NCBI GenBank assembly: GCA_023376005.1
Contig: CM042151.1
Span: 76,462,985 to 76,526,984 of the forward strand
Direction of reading: 5' to 3'
DNA: 64,000 bases
Source: Doryteuthis pealeii
Taxonomy: Eukaryota; Mollusca; Cephalopoda; Myopsida; Loliginidae
In this document: piece after piece, positions 21,792-33,702 of the stretch
Layout of the letters: every line of letters starts with the position of its first letter
Position numbering within the stretch: the first letter of the stretch is position 1
The notes under the pieces: model-generated
Databases searched by the model: none
Told to the model about the DNA's origin: nothing
The model's input: the letters and a program-made list of their open reading frames with translations, nothing else
Position numbers and translations under genes: made by a program

Positions 21792-22000
21792 GAGTTTTAT
21801 AATTTGCTTGAAGCATTGTGTATATATTGGTTTGGAGGTTGATTTTGAAGGCTATCACAATGCAGGTGTAAAGAAAAAATAATAAGGTAGCAATGGTGTT
21901 GTGTGTTAACCTGTAATTCATTCTTGAATTTTCAAGATAAAATCTCTTTTTCAGAAGATCACTGGAACTGAAGTCGTTTTGTTATGGCATTTCTAGTTAA
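21740..22000. repeat. A-run, TA microsatellite and diverged single arm of the 8642-9152 element
   Basis: After a 19-base A run and (TA)n, the phrase agagagttttataatttgcttgaagc and the following 200 bp match 8604-8830 at perhaps four bases in five. Only one arm is present. Confidence 0.7.
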
Positions 22001-22019
22001 AAAAAAAAACAAAAAAAAC

Positions 22020-22112
22020 GTGCACCAACTACAATTGGTATCATGTTCACCCTCATATTCCACAGCTTTTTCAATTCTCTGGCAAGGTCCAGGTATTTGT
22101 CTATCTTTTTTT
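22020..22112 (-). repeat. Inverted 93-bp copy of the neighbouring LINE tail
   Basis: The reverse complement of 21242-21331 (KIDKYLDLARELKKLWNM region) is found here almost unchanged, bounded by A and T runs. It is too short to be an independent LINE insertion with its own 3' end. Confidence 0.8.
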
Positions 22113-22178
22113 TTTTTTTAAAAGTATTTTTATAACTACAATAATAATATTTTACTTTGTATTTATTTTTATTTACAG

Positions 22179-22525
<347 letters not shown>

Positions 22526-22614
22526 CAGTTTCACGTGACAGAAATTATTTGGAGTTACTTTAACAGTTTGTAAAAACAACACCTGAGTCATGTCAACAAA
22601 ACCTTTATCTGAAA

Positions 22615-22992
22615 ATGGTTTTAAAAAAATCCTCAAAGGCAAAGTCGTATCCTTGTAAACACTGTGGGTTTTCCTTTGCGGACCGTTCAAACTTGAGAAG
22701 ACATATCCGTATCCATACAGGAGATAAACGTTTTACCTGCGAATTTTGCAGTTCTGCATTTACTAGAAGCTCTCATCTGAAAGAACACACAAAATCTCAC
22801 ACTGGAGAGAAACCATACAGTTGTGAAATATGTGAATCTAAATTCACTGACAGTTCGAATTTAAAAAGGCACATTCGGAAGCACACTGGCGAAAGGCCTT
22901 ATTCATGTGAAGCCTGCGGATCTGCTTTTACGAGCAGTTCAAATCTGAAGAAACATGTAAAAACCCACTGGCGAGAGATTGTTACAGTGTGA
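22615..22992 (+). CDS. ZNF2b: short four-finger C2H2 protein, 3' truncated by frameshift
   Basis: 125 aa, starting [17 protein letters not shown], with fingers [63 protein letters not shown] and [21 protein letters not shown] joined by TGEKP-type linkers. After the fourth finger a lost base turns TGER into WREIVTV and a stop; the shifted frame continues with [10 protein letters not shown]. An upstream ATG at 22588 ([13 protein letters not shown]) would fuse in frame if the A7 run at 22623-22629 had six A. The predicted role is nuclear DNA binding. It is either a truncated gene or a recent pseudogene; it is less related to ZNF1, 3 and 4 than they are to each other. Confidence 0.6.
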   Translation: MVLKKSSKAKSYPCKHCGFSFADRSNLRRHIRIHTGDKRFTCEFCSSAFTRSSHLKEHTKSHTGEKPYSCEICESKFTDSSNLKRHIRKHTGERPYSCEACGSAFTSSSNLKKHVKTHWREIVTV

Positions 22993-23024
22993 ATTATGTG
23001 AATCTGTGATTTGTCAAATATAAA

Positions 23025-23215
23025 AACATACAAAGGTTGGCTGAAAAGTTCATAGACTAACCAAGATACTTTCATGGAATGTGACCAAATGCGGTTCACT
23101 TTTCAACATAGTCCTCCTGGGGGTTCACAGACGTCTTCCATCAGTGTTGCAGTGCTTTGATCCCATTGATCAGCAGATATGATAGCATCATATGAACTTT
23201 TCAGTCCACCCTCAT
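23025..23215 (-). mobile_element. mariner remnant with both terminal repeats
   Basis: The left end ggttggctgaaaagttcat and the right end, reverse complement gggtggactgaaaagttcat, are mariner-type inverted repeats. Between them the minus strand reads GIKALQH, a stop, WKTSVNPQEDYVEK, the very C-terminus of a mariner transposase. The rest of the transposase is deleted. Confidence 0.75.
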
Positions 23216-23261
23216 ACTAGAAACAACCCCTTTTCCTGATATATAAGGAAATAAGAGTTTC

Positions 23262-23640
23262 AATGGTAATCTTGAACTTTAATGACTAAATTCCTACCAT
23301 AAAATTCTACTTGTGCATTATCTGAAATGAACTTAATTGTTATTAAAAAATACATTTTATGATATTTTGAAGTTAAAATGGATTGCTTTGAGAGTTAAGT
23401 CCCTTTGTTCTTTTTCCAAGAAAAAGCTTGTAAACAATGACAGCCATCTTTGATTGAACATAATTTTCACGGAGAAAACACAATGCTTTTCAATTTCATT
23501 TTCATGCATGTTTTTAACCCCAAAATATCATAAAATGTCTTTTTAATAACAATTAAGTTCATTTCAAATAATGTGCAAGTACAATTTTATGGTAGGAATT
23601 TAGTTGTTTAAAATTCAAGATTGCCGTTTCAATTTGGTAC
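23262..23640. mobile_element. Foldback element related to the 2273-3709 arms
   Basis: The left arm about 23262-23370 (aattcctaccataaaattct, gaacttaattgttatt) and right arm about 23525-23635 are inverted copies. The shared words aaattcctagcataaaattg and aacttaattgttattaa link it to 2300-2520. Confidence 0.75.
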
Positions 23641-23710
23641 TTTTCAGCTGTCATGATAAGAATGACACTGAATTACAAAAAAAAAAAAAAGAAAAACGCT
23701 TTCTCTAGTA

Positions 23711-25280
23711 CAGTGGTTCTTAACCTTTTTCTAGTGAGACAACCCTTGAGATTTTGAAATTAATATTATTAATAATAATGATAATAATAATAATGATACG
23801 TACAATTTTTTAATTATTATTATTATTATATTATTAGCAAAAATATATGCTCTCTCAGCACAATTATTTAAGTCTTAATAAGATAAAATATATTAAATTA
23901 CAAAGACTAACAAAACTAAATAAGAACATATATAAAAAGATTAGGCTTATTTTATTTTATTTCTATGTAAAATTATACATAGGATTAATTTTAATATGTT
24001 TAAGAATAAAACAACAATATTAGAAATCAATAAAATGCAAATTATCCATAACATATTCTATGTAAACCTTTATTTATTTGTGATATATAATACACTGAGG
24101 ATTTTAAATGTATTAATGTCATGGGCTGTTTTGAGGAAAATCTAACCCGGCTTGATTTAAATAGAGACATTGTTAATAAATAAGATGCTAATTAAGACTG
24201 AATAATTATTATTCATCATTGAGAATATACAGGGTGTTCCGGATAAATTTGACATACTTATATTTGGTTATTTTTCTCTGTAGGTTGGAGATATTGATGC
24301 ATACTATGTATTATTTAAAAGCCTGGACCCTTCTTTATTCATATACATGATGACACTGAATTACAAAAAAAGAAAAAAATTTTTTTTTTCTAGTACAGTG
24401 GTTCTAACCTTTTTCTACTGTAACAACCCTCAAGATTTTGAAATATCATCCTGCACCCGTACAGCTAGTGTTGTATACCCTTTCTTACTTCTTACTTCTG
24501 GTCGGCTTTGCTATTCTGATCGTCTATCTTGGTCTGGTCTCTTCTAAGGTCTGGACTTTCGTGGGGACTTCGGGTCTGGTTTCTGTTAGGGATTTCTCCT
24601 TATCAGAATCCCTGTGTCATTGTTAGTTTTTAGGTAATAAACACAAGACTTCGATTTACTTTGATGTTACTTTATTTTCAATCCCCAACCCAGAAATCTG
24701 CACAGTTGAGACTTACATCCTACGAGCTTGGCTCCTACTTGCTAACTGACTGAAACTTACTTACTATCTAAACCGGAAGAGAGGGTCCTCTCTACCGGTT
24801 CTCACGGTATCCACCGGAAAGTTAGGACTGAGGCCAAGCCTTGTCACTCATCCTTCAAGGACGTGGGCTGTAGCTTATAATGGTCATTTTGATTTCTACA
24901 CTATTGCCATAAATATTAGGTTTCTAATAATTATGTAACACTAGCACATAAGACAAAAAAAAATTAAATTTTCAGGTCAAATTATCAGCAATTACATTAC
25001 TATCCTGCAAATCACACACTAAGTAAGTAATAAATAATAAAACAATGCAATTGTAGTTAAGAAGTTGTAACAAATGAGGAGAGGGTCAGTCTACTCCAGG
25101 TGACACTTTTATAGGGGTGGCATTTTTGGGTCTGCTGTTGGCTATAAGCCTGTATATGTATTTTTGTGGAAACACATGAGCTTGACTTAAGGGCTGGTCT
25201 GGGTGACACACACTCTAGCTACACCACAGAACTAAGCTCACACCCCTTGGGATACCAGCACCCCAGGTTAATAACCACTG
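23711..25280. mobile_element. hAT-type non-autonomous element (1.57 kb)
   Basis: The left terminus CAGTGGTTCTTAACCTTTTT and the right terminus, whose reverse complement is CAGTGGTTATTAACCTGGGG, are hAT (Charlie-like) inverted repeats. CTCTAGTA stands directly outside both ends (23703-23710 and 25281-25288), a perfect 8-bp target duplication. Inside, about 100 bp covering the left flank and terminus is repeated at 24350-24450. A GC-richer block at 24480-24890 looks like a separate insertion. No transposase is readable. Its interior (23835-24140) recurs at 42075-42500. Confidence 0.85.
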
Positions 25281-25312
25281 CTCTAGTATATATATATATC
25301 ATTTTTTAAAAT

Positions 25313-25408
25313 TTTGAGTAAAACTCTTAAATTATGAGTAATGCTCTTAAATTATGAGTAATGCTCTTAAATTATGAGTAATACTCTTACATTATGAGTA
25401 ATGTTCTT
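25313..25408. repeat. Four to five tandem copies of a 20-bp unit
   Basis: The unit ttaaattatgagtaatgctc repeats directly with small changes just outside the hAT element. The rest of 25281-25743 is AT-rich spacer without features. Confidence 0.8.
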
Positions 25409-25743
25409 AAAAATATGAAACTTTTTAATACCATCATTTCAAAACAAATTCTTGTAAAATCCGAAATCACAATCAATTTATACATCAAGTGCTTTTTTTT
25501 TTTCAAAATGTTTTTTTTTATACAAAATAAACAAGGAAAAAAAATTTATTTTTAAATGTAATATACAAATGATATATCATCCACATTGAATGACCAATGA
25601 AATTAAAAGCATTTCATAACAAAATATGTGTACAATTGCATCAGAAATAAATTTTGTGACAATCAAAGATTTGATTAAAATATATTTATGCTTACAGTTC
25701 TTTCTTATTTTTCTTAAAAGTTTCAACCTTTTTTTTTCTACTG

Positions 25744-25950
25744 CAGTTGTTTTCAAATTCTCATGGACCTCATCATATAAGAAAAAAAAAAAATCTCGTG
25801 AACCCCACCATGTAAGAAAAAAAATCTTGTGCCCCCCCCCCATATAAGAAAAAATAAAATATCATGTGGACCTCACCATATAAGAACAAAAATGAAATAT
25901 CTCATAGCCTCCACCATGTAAGAAAAAATATTATTACCCACATCAATGCC
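25744..25950. repeat. Degenerate left edge of the 38-bp satellite, starting at a hAT-like terminus
   Basis: CAGTTGTTTTCAAATTCTC resembles a hAT terminal repeat. It is followed by five diverged monomers of the type gacc(t/c)ca(t/c)catataagaaaaaa. The homogeneous array starts 1 kb further on. Confidence 0.6.
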
Positions 25951-26640
25951 ATCACATGGGAGGCTTGTGCAGAAGGCTGAGCCATTGGTCATACAAAACT
26001 AACACACTCTTATATACTCAAACAAGAACAACAACCACAATGTGAAACATGTCAAACACGCCTGACAATCAAACACTTATTGATGGAATGCAGATTTTTT
26101 GCTCACATCAGAAAACATTATTTTAAAGCAAACAATATGAAGGACCTATTTGAAAATGTTAACATAGAGGATATTTTCTCCTTTTTGAGGGAAATAAAAT
26201 TATACCATAGAATATAAACATGAAACAAATCAATGGCATACAGTATGATTCCCAATAATGCTAACACATTGTTAAAACCAATTACTAAATGTATATATAT
26301 GAATACACAATATGTATAACAACCCAACCGCTAGGCATGATATAACCCTGGACGTGTTGATATGCCGTTAAAATTAATAAACCAACCAACCAAAAAGGAG
26401 TGAAAAAGAGAGGAAAGTAGCCACTGCAAAAAAGAGAGCCAAAAGGAAGGAGAGACAACAGCAACTCCAGCAAGCATCACTGTTTGTTTGCAGTCACTGC
26501 ACCAGAGATTGCCATTCAAAAATTGGTCTGTTCAGCCACTCACGCAGTTGCAGATATCTATGACTCTCTCTCTCATTAAATGTCCCTAATGGTCATTACT
26601 CCTGGCAAGTCCTCCACATAGCATCTAGTATCTAAGGTTC
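25951..26640. other. Insertion splitting the satellite: spacer, repeat-A tail and LINE tail
   Basis: At 26325-26395 the tail of repeat family A (gttgatatgccgttaaa and a ccaa run) is present, followed directly by LINE coding tail at 26397-26560. At 25965-26150 a short LINE-like phrase (CETCQTRLTIKHLLMECRFF, plus strand) suggests a second LINE remnant of the HLLxEC type. Confidence 0.5.
26397..26560 (+). pseudogene. LINE ORF C-terminus with C2HC finger
   Basis: It reads KERKVATAKKRAKRKERQQQ, then ASLFVCSHCTRDCHSKIGLF and SHSRSCRYL with a stop. The C-x2-C-x12-H-x3-C finger is the same terminal feature as in the LINE copies at 41610-42045 and 58905-59390. Only the last 50 residues remain. Confidence 0.75.
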
Positions 26641-29600
26641 CTCTTCTCCCACATATGCATCTCGTGGACCCCACTATTTAAGAATAAAAATATCTTGTGG
26701 CTCCCTCCTTGTAAGAATAAAAATATCTTGTGGCCCCCACCATATATTGAAAAAAAAATGAAATATCTCGTTGACCCCATCATGTAAGAAAAAAAAAAAT
26801 CTCCTGACCCCCATCATGCAAGAAAAAAAGAATGAAATACCTCTTGGACCCCACCATTTAAGAAAAAAATTAAATATCTCGTCAAACCCCCCCCATATAG
26901 AAAAAAATGAAATCTCCCCCACAAATAAGGAAAAATAAAAAATCCTGTCCCCACCATATAAGAAAATAGTGAAATCTACATATAAGAAAAATTTAAATCT
27001 AGTGGAGCCCCCACCCCCATATAAGAAAAATTTAAATCTAGTGGAAGCCCACATATAAGAAAAAATTAAATCTAGTGGAGCCCCCACCCCCATATAAGAA
27101 AAAATTTAAATCTAGTGAAGCCCACATATAAGAAAAAATTAAATCTAGTGGAGCCCCCACCCCCATATAAGAAAAATTTAAAATCTAGTGAAGCCAATAT
27201 AAGAAAAAATTAAATCTAGTGGAGCCCCCACCCCCATATAAGAAAAAATTTAAATCTAGTGAAGCCCACATATAAGAAAAAATTAAATCTAGTGGAGCCC
27301 CCACCCCCCATATAAGAAAAAATTTAAATCTAGTGAAGCCCACATATAAGAAAAAATTAAATCTGTGGAGCCCCCACCCCCCATATAAGAAAAAATTTAA
27401 ATCTAGTGAAGCCCACATATAAGAAAAAAATTAAATCTAGTGGAGCCCCCACCCCCCATATAAGAAAAAATTTAAATCTAGTGAAGCCCACATATAAGAA
27501 AAAATTAAATCTAGTGAGCCCCACCCCCCATATAAGAAAAAATTTAAATCTAGTGAAGCCCACATATAGAAAAAATTAAATCTAGTGGAGCCCCCACCCC
27601 CATATAAGAAAAAATTTAAATCTAGTGAAGCCCACATATAAGAAAAATTAAATCTAGTGGAGCCCCCACCCCCATATAAGAAAAAAATTTAAATCTAGTG
27701 AGGCCCCACCCCCCATATAAGAAAAAATTTAAATCTAGTGAAGCCCACATATAAGAAAAAATTAAATCTAGTGGAGCCCCCACCCCCCATATAAGAAAAA
27801 AATTTAAATCTAGTGAAGCCCACATATAAAAAAATTAAATCTAGTGGAGCCCCACCCCCCATATAAGAAAAAATTTAAATCTAGTGAAAGCCCACATATA
27901 AGAAAAATTAAATCTAGTGGAGCCCCCACCCCCCATATAAGAAAAAATTTAAATCTAGTGAAGCCCAATATAGAAAAAATTAAATCTAGTGGAGCCCCCA
28001 CCCCCCATATAAGAAAAAATTTAAAATCTAGTGAAGCCCACATATAAGAAAAAATTAAATCTAGTGGAGCCCCACCCCCCATATAAGAAAAATTTAAATC
28101 TAGTGAAGCCCACATATAAGAAAAAATTAAATCTAGTGGAGCCCCCACCCCCATATAAGAAATTTAAATCTAGTGAAGCCCACATATAAGAAAAAATTAA
28201 ATCTAGTGGAGCCCCCACCCCCATATAAGAAAAAATTTAAATCTAGTGAAGCCCACATATAAGAAAAATTAATCTAGTGGAGCCCCCACCCCCATATAAG
28301 AAAAAATTTAAATCTAGTGAAGCCCACATATAGAAAAAATTAAATCTAGTGAGCCCCCCCCATATAAGAAAAAATTTAAATCTAGTGAAGCCACATATAA
28401 GAAAAAATTAAATCTAGTGGAGCCCCACCCCCCATATAAGAAAAAATTTAAATCTAGTGAAGCCCACATATAAGAAAAAAAATCTAGTGAGCCCCACCCC
28501 CCATATAAGAAAAATTTAAATCTAGTGAAGCCCACATATAAGAAAAATTAAATCTAGTGGAGCCCCCACCCCCCATATAAGAAAAAATTTAAATCTAGTG
28601 AAGCCCACATATAAGAAAAAATTAAATCTAGTGGAGCCCCCACCCCCCATATAAGAAAAAATTTAAATCTAGTGAAGCCACATATAAGAAAAAATTAAAT
28701 CTAGTGGAGCCCCCACCCCATATAAGAAAAATTTAAATCTAGTGAAGCCCACATATAAGAAAAAAAATTAAATCTAGTGGAGCCCCCACCCCCATATAAG
28801 AAAAATTTTAAATCTAGTGAAGCCCACATATAGAAAAAATTAAATCTAGTGGAGCCCCCACCCCCATATAAGAAAAATTTAAATCTAGTGAAGCCCACAT
28901 ATAAGAAAAAATTAAATCTAGTGGAGCCCCCCCCCCCATATAAGAAAAAATTTAAATCTAAGTGAAGCCCACATATAAGAAAAAATTAAATCTAGTGGAG
29001 CCCCACCCCCATATAAGAAAAAATTTAAATCTAGTGAAGCCCACATATAAGAAAAAATAAATCTAGTGGAGCCCCCACCCCCCCATATAAGAAAAAATTT
29101 AAATTCTAGTGAAGCCCACATATAAGAAAAAAATTAAATCTAGTGGAGCCCCCACCCCCCATATAAAAAAAATTTAAATCTAGTGAAGCCCACATATAAG
29201 AAAAAATTAAATCTAGTGGAGCCCCCCCCCCATATAAGAAAAATTTAAATCTAGTGAAGCCCACATATAAAAAAAATCTAGCTAGTGAAGCCCACATATA
29301 GAAAATTAAATCTAGTGGAGCCCCACCCCCCATATAAGAAAAAATTTAAATCTAGTGAAGCCCACATATAAGAAAAATTAAATCTAGTGGAGCCCCCACC
29401 CCCCATATAAGAAAAAATTTAAATCTAGTGAAGCCACATATAAGAAAAAATTAAATCTAGTGGAGCCCCCACCCCCATATAAAGAAAAATTTAAATCTAG
29501 TGAAGCCCACATATAAGAAAAAATTAAATCTAGTGGAGCCCCACCCCCCATATAAGAAAAAATTTAATCTAGTGAAGCCCACATATAAGAAAAAATTAAA

Positions 29601-30025
29601 TCTAGTGGAACCCCATATAAGAAATTTAAATCTAGTGAAGCCACATATAGAAAAAATTAAATCTAGTGGAGCCCCCACCCCCCATATAAGAAAAAATTTA
29701 AATCTAGTGAAGCCCACATATAAGAAAAAATTAAATCTAGTGGAGCCCCCACCCCCATAATAAGAAAAAATTAAATCTAGTCTAGTGGAGCCGCCCCCAC
29801 CCCCCATATAAGAAAAAATTTAAAATCTATGAAGCCACATATAAGAAAAATTAAATCTAGTGGAGCCCCCACCCCCATATAAGAAAAAATTAAATCTAGT
29901 GAAGCCCACATATAAGAAAAATTAAAATCTAGTGGAGCCCCACCCCCATAAAAGAAAAAATTAAATCTAGTGGAGCCCCCCCCCACCCATTATAAGAAAA
30001 AAATTAAATCTAGTGAAGCCCCCCT
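26641..30025. repeat. Satellite array, 76-78-bp dimers of two 38-bp half-units
   Basis: About forty dimers from 26985 onward, each made of catataagaaaaaatttaaa plus tctagtgaagccca, then catataagaaaaaattaaat plus ctagtggagcccccacccc. From 26641 to 26985 the monomers are older and irregular, so the array is homogeneous in the middle and degenerate on its left edge. One- to two-base indels change the frame in nearly every unit, so the open frames seen on both strands are by-products. Array ends lie at 26641 and about 30025. Confidence 0.95.
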
Positions 30026-30179
30026 CACCCCTAAATGAATAATGACATGTTGTTATAGGGAAGTGTTTACTTTGCTTTGGCAATTGTCAATTATTGGGGA
30101 TATTTTTCAACAAAGAAATATGCAATTCACTTTGTTTAACAAGTCTAGATCTTTTTTAGATTGATTTTTTTTGACTGTT

Positions 30180-30500
30180 GTCCTCATCTTTATTGTTATA
30201 TACACAATGTTTTAGCTGATGTGCTCTCTGGCCTACTTCAGGTGTTTCTTGTCAAAGTCAGGAATGAGAACAATCTACCCCAGTGGATTGAATCAAGGGC
30301 TTGGTTTGAAGTTCTGTGAAGGCTCCTAATTATGGCATGAAGGCTTCAGAGTTCAAAGAGAAGGTTCCTGATTTCAAAGAGAAGGTTCCTGAGTTTGAAA
30401 AGATTCCCAAGAAACACCTGAAGAACAGGTGGCTCCATTTGGGGGGATTTTACCCCCTATACCGAGGTGCATTTGGGGAATTCTTCTACCCCAGTCAATA
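30180..30500 (+). repeat. VPEFEKK-family repeat copy
   Basis: It contains the gatgaggacaa-type arm (inverted at 30180) and the block gaacaatctaccccagtgg. A 21-bp coding-like repeat then reads KVPDFKEKVPEFEKIPKKHL. The open frame 30316-30501 gives 61 aa. The family is also seen at 12740 and 44340. Not a host gene as far as visible. Confidence 0.55.
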
Positions 30501-30532
30501 GGGCAAGCTGAAATTTGATTTATTTGTAAATT

Positions 30533-31112
30533 GGACTAAGTAACCAATAAGCACCCCAAATCATCAAGTTAATGAAAATTTCATATTCTAACTCATCACC
30601 GATAAGTTTTGTTTTCAAATATTTGAAAATTAACGAATAGATGATTTTTGTAATTATATTGTATCTGACAAAATCAAATTTTTACAAATTGTGTGATCCT
30701 ATTTCTGAACGACATCCTTTTATTTAAATAAGCATTAAAATATTTTGTAAATAAATACTGTATTTTTATTTAAATAAACATAATTGCATTTCTCTTCTGA
30801 TTAAGTAAAAACTATTTTAGTATAAAAATGTCTTTCCTTTTTTTTTAAATCATCGTAAGTGTTGAAAGATATTCATAAATTTCTGATTAAAAAGTATTTA
30901 TTTAAAAAAAAGATTTTGCTATTGAATTTTAATTTGATTATGTGTACCAACCATCCATTTATTTGATTTATTGTGAGTTCAACATCTCCATTAACTTCTG
31001 ATTAAAATCATTTGTTTACAAAAATTTGGAAACAGAAGTTACCGGTGATGTGTTAAAATATGAACCTTTCATTAAGTTGATGATTTGGGGTGCTTATTGG
31101 TTACTTGGTCCC
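30533..31112. mobile_element. Foldback element, family D long form (580 bp)
   Basis: Arms of about 80 bp: GGACTAAGTAACCAATAAGC at the left and the complement of GGACCAAGTAACCAATAAGC at the right, continuing through caccccaaatcatcaa. The interior is AT-rich. It shares its ends with the 91-bp element at 15752-15842. Confidence 0.8.
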
Positions 31113-31184
31113 ATAATTTTTAATTATATGCTGTTGGCTGTCAACTCATGCTTGAGTAAGACTATTTCCTGTTTTTTTTTCTTC

Positions 31185-31530
31185 TCATAGTTGAGTGCCA
31201 GTAGCATTTGACTCTGTATCCTTGTGTTTCCTCAGATGACTCACCAGGCCAGCCCTGGAGAGACATACTCTTCCACGTAAACTACATGTTGGAACTTCTT
31301 CACTTTGAATGTTGCTGGGCTGAAAATTACCCTTTCTAATGGCCAGCATCAATTTTTGGTGTTTGATTCGGTTGGACTCAAATTCTTTCATAGACCAGTA
31401 GATGGGTGGCTCTCCAGCCAGGCCTATTTCAAGCTAGCTTCTCCCAGTCCTCTACAGCAATAGCAGTGTTCTTCAGAGTGTCCTTGAGGCAGTCCTTAAA
31501 CCTCAATTTGGGTTTGCACTGAAGACGTTT
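31185..31530 (-). pseudogene. LINE ORF C-terminus with C2H2-like finger (broken)
   Basis: The minus strand reads QCKPKLRFKDCLKDTLKN, AVEDWEKLA, a stop, NRPGWRATH, then after a second stop and a frame change KEFESNRIKHQKLM and the finger CSLRGRVCLSRAGLVSHLRKH. That order is the usual LINE tail. It belongs to a different family from the CxxC...HSHxxxC tails. Confidence 0.75.
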
Positions 31531-31626
31531 TTAATTATAATAAGTATATTTTCAATATTACTTTTTCTTTATATTACTTTTTAAAAAATCTATAATCATT
31601 TGTTTTCCCACATTTGCATGGTTTCA

Positions 31627-31865
31627 GGGGCCGGTTTGGCTCAGTCAGTAGAGCATTCAGCTAGGAATCACAAGGTTCCTGGATCAATACCAGCCCTCGC
31701 CAACTCACTGTATGAGTAGCACATGGATCTAGTAGCGGTAAAGTGAGGAGCTAATGGTAGGTGTGGCACTCAACATCAGACACTAAAATAATCTCCTTGG
31801 TCTAGCGCTAGCGAAAAGGGGATAGACTCCCTCACTATCTGGCTGATACCGACATTAGACCGCCC
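31627..31865 (+). repeat. tRNA-derived SINE, family S copy 1
   Basis: The head gggccggtttggctcagtca has an A box, a B-box-like gttcctggatcaatacc follows about 50 bp later, and ccagccctcgcc can close the acceptor stem. A conserved tail (gtgaggagcta, tctccttggtctagcgctag, ctggctgataccgac) follows. The same element is at 48930-49175 (+), 44850-45062 (-) and 52290-52510 (-). Confidence 0.85.
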
Positions 31866-31869
31866 CGAT

Positions 31870-32889
31870 GACTTTACTTACTTACTATACATATTTATAT
31901 GTTTTGAAGTAACTATCTTTATTTGATAATATTTGTTTGCAGTTATATGGTTTCAATTTATATTAATAGTCTTTAGTAGTAGCTTTAATAAACTATTCTT
32001 AATATTAATAATTTGCACTGTGTTAAATAGCTTTGTGGCGAGCCTGAAGTTCTTGCTTCAACGGACAGAAGTCGAATGACAAAAATAGGTAGTTTGCGCA
32101 TAGGGATTGCGCACCCTAGTAAAAGAGAAAATTTAAAATAAAAATTTGTAAAATTCAACCAATCAGAGGCATTCCCGCCTAATAAGAAAAATTATCGAAC
32201 GGAGCCTCGCAGAGCCTACCTGGATTCTATAAATACCCAGACTTTTTCATTTTCAAGCAGAAAGATTTTGCCTGCCTAAGAGAATCCTTGTCACATGTTT
32301 TAAGAACTTTTAATGCAGAAGGTACGAACTATCTATCTATCTCTCTCTCTTTAAATAATTATTGCTTTAAGAGACAAACTAAATATCAGTACAACTATTG
32401 CCTGACTGATGATTATTGTGACCTAAAAACTTTAAACGTTCTTTCTCATTTTGTGAATTGTGAAATATTATCTTACAATTTACATTGAACTTTAAAAAAA
32501 GAACTTTTGGCTGAACCTCGCCCAGTATTCAATGCTGCCTTTTTGTATACATTTTGTTAATACAATTTTGTTTGTTTAATCAAGAGTTTTGTCTTCTATG
32601 CCATGTGCTTGATTGTTTTATGGTCTTTTAAATGTTTGAACACTTTTATTAAATACTGACATCAAACAGCCCATACTTGACACCATAGCTTCAAGCATTC
32701 CTATCTAACAATTATATAATTCTGTTTAATAATAATCATTTGTTTGCACCCATTTTCACTTATTTCAATCCAATACTAATCATTTTCAAAGAGATCTATT
32801 TGACCAATCAGCTGTAAGATTCAAAGTTCCAAATGTGAAACACAGCCTTCACAAAACGTTTTCATCACGTCGGGGTATCACTAGTTGTA
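31870..32889. other. Spacer with promoter-like box
   Basis: Apart from the CCAAT/TATA pair at 32159-32235 and a short tatc run at 32330-32350, no gene or repeat is recognised. The open frame 32288-32488 (66 aa) starts 50 bp after the TATA box but shows no domain. Confidence 0.4.
32159..32235 (+). promoter_or_regulatory. Promoter-like CCAAT and TATA boxes
   Basis: ccaatcagaggc at 32159 and ctataaatac at 32227 are about 65 bp apart in a locally GC-richer stretch, a good RNA polymerase II core arrangement. What is transcribed is unknown. Confidence 0.4.
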
Positions 32890-33325
32890 TGATTCAAAGT
32901 GATAATACTTGCAGATAAAACTCCGACAAAGGTTGATAGACAAAACATTTTATATACAGCACAGAATAAAAAGAGTACATAATACATAGAGGTGTACATA
33001 AACATACATACAAAAGTAGAGATAATTCATGAATGGAAAAACATAAAAACAACAGACATGAGACTAGGAATAATCCATGTTGTATGAATCCATAGTCTAA
33101 CCCATAGTGGTGTCTCGTAGGTCGAGCAACAGGAAAAAGAGAAAGAGACGTTCAAACCAGCCGCTTAAATATCAAAAGCCCCTAGCGGGAACCAGCGAAA
33201 CTAAACGGGCAGACAACTCCCCAGGCGAATACGAAAATAATGCTTACACAGCAAAAAATTTACATTCATCAGCTCTGTGCAGACACTGGATGCAGTCTAG
33301 AGGACTTACCAAGAGTGATGGCCAT
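32890..33325 (-). repeat. LTR-like repeat family B, minus copy
   Basis: It has the acatacatac run, an aatccatgttgtatgaatcca block, gtctcgtag, cttaaatat (TATA-like on the other strand), then agacaactccccagg. It is cut at 33325 by the LTR element that follows, so family B is the older host. Confidence 0.45.
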
Positions 33326-33702
33326 TGTTGGAAATTGGGTTATCTGCCCACCCGGAAGTCCGGACAATAGGGCCTGAGGATAGAACCCTGAATCAGCAGA
33401 ACCAATACTGCAGGCACTAGCAGAAGACCTGATTCGGCACGCTAGAAAAAGACGTCAACTCCAACAAGCAGACAACACCGAGACAACAAGATAAGTGCAC
33501 ACAAATCTCTTGTATTACCTTTATATATTACTTTTATATATCCCGCCAGTAGAAATTCTCTGGCAAACACTTAAAGACAATTACACAAGAATTACACAAC
33601 TAACCCTCAAATAAAACTGTTAACCCAAATTATAAACTTTATAATTTGCCTTGTCTCCTTCCTTTACGACTGAGATACTAATTCACCCCAGTATTTCTGT
33701 TA
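33326..33702 (+). mobile_element. 5' LTR of non-autonomous LTR element
   Basis: 377 bp from TGTTGGAAATTGGGTTATCT to CCCCAGTATTTCTGTTA. Identical by eye and in length to 36839-37215. The 4 bp CCAT precede it and also follow the 3' copy (GCCAT against ACCAT over 5 bp), giving a near-perfect target duplication. Confidence 0.85.

Noticed and set aside
25313..25408. CRISPR array
   Set aside because: Direct tandem units without spacers, eukaryotic context. The same applies to the satellite and to the 49620-49880 repeats.
26674..29990. Many overlapping 60-140-codon frames on both strands (GFTRFKFFLIWG-type peptides)
   Set aside because: They are translations of the satellite unit; frames change with each indel, no consistent start, and both strands are open.
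33107..33370. Arg/Lys-rich protein of 87 codons
   Set aside because: It crosses the border between the LTR-like repeat and the inserted LTR at 33326, so it is a chance frame.
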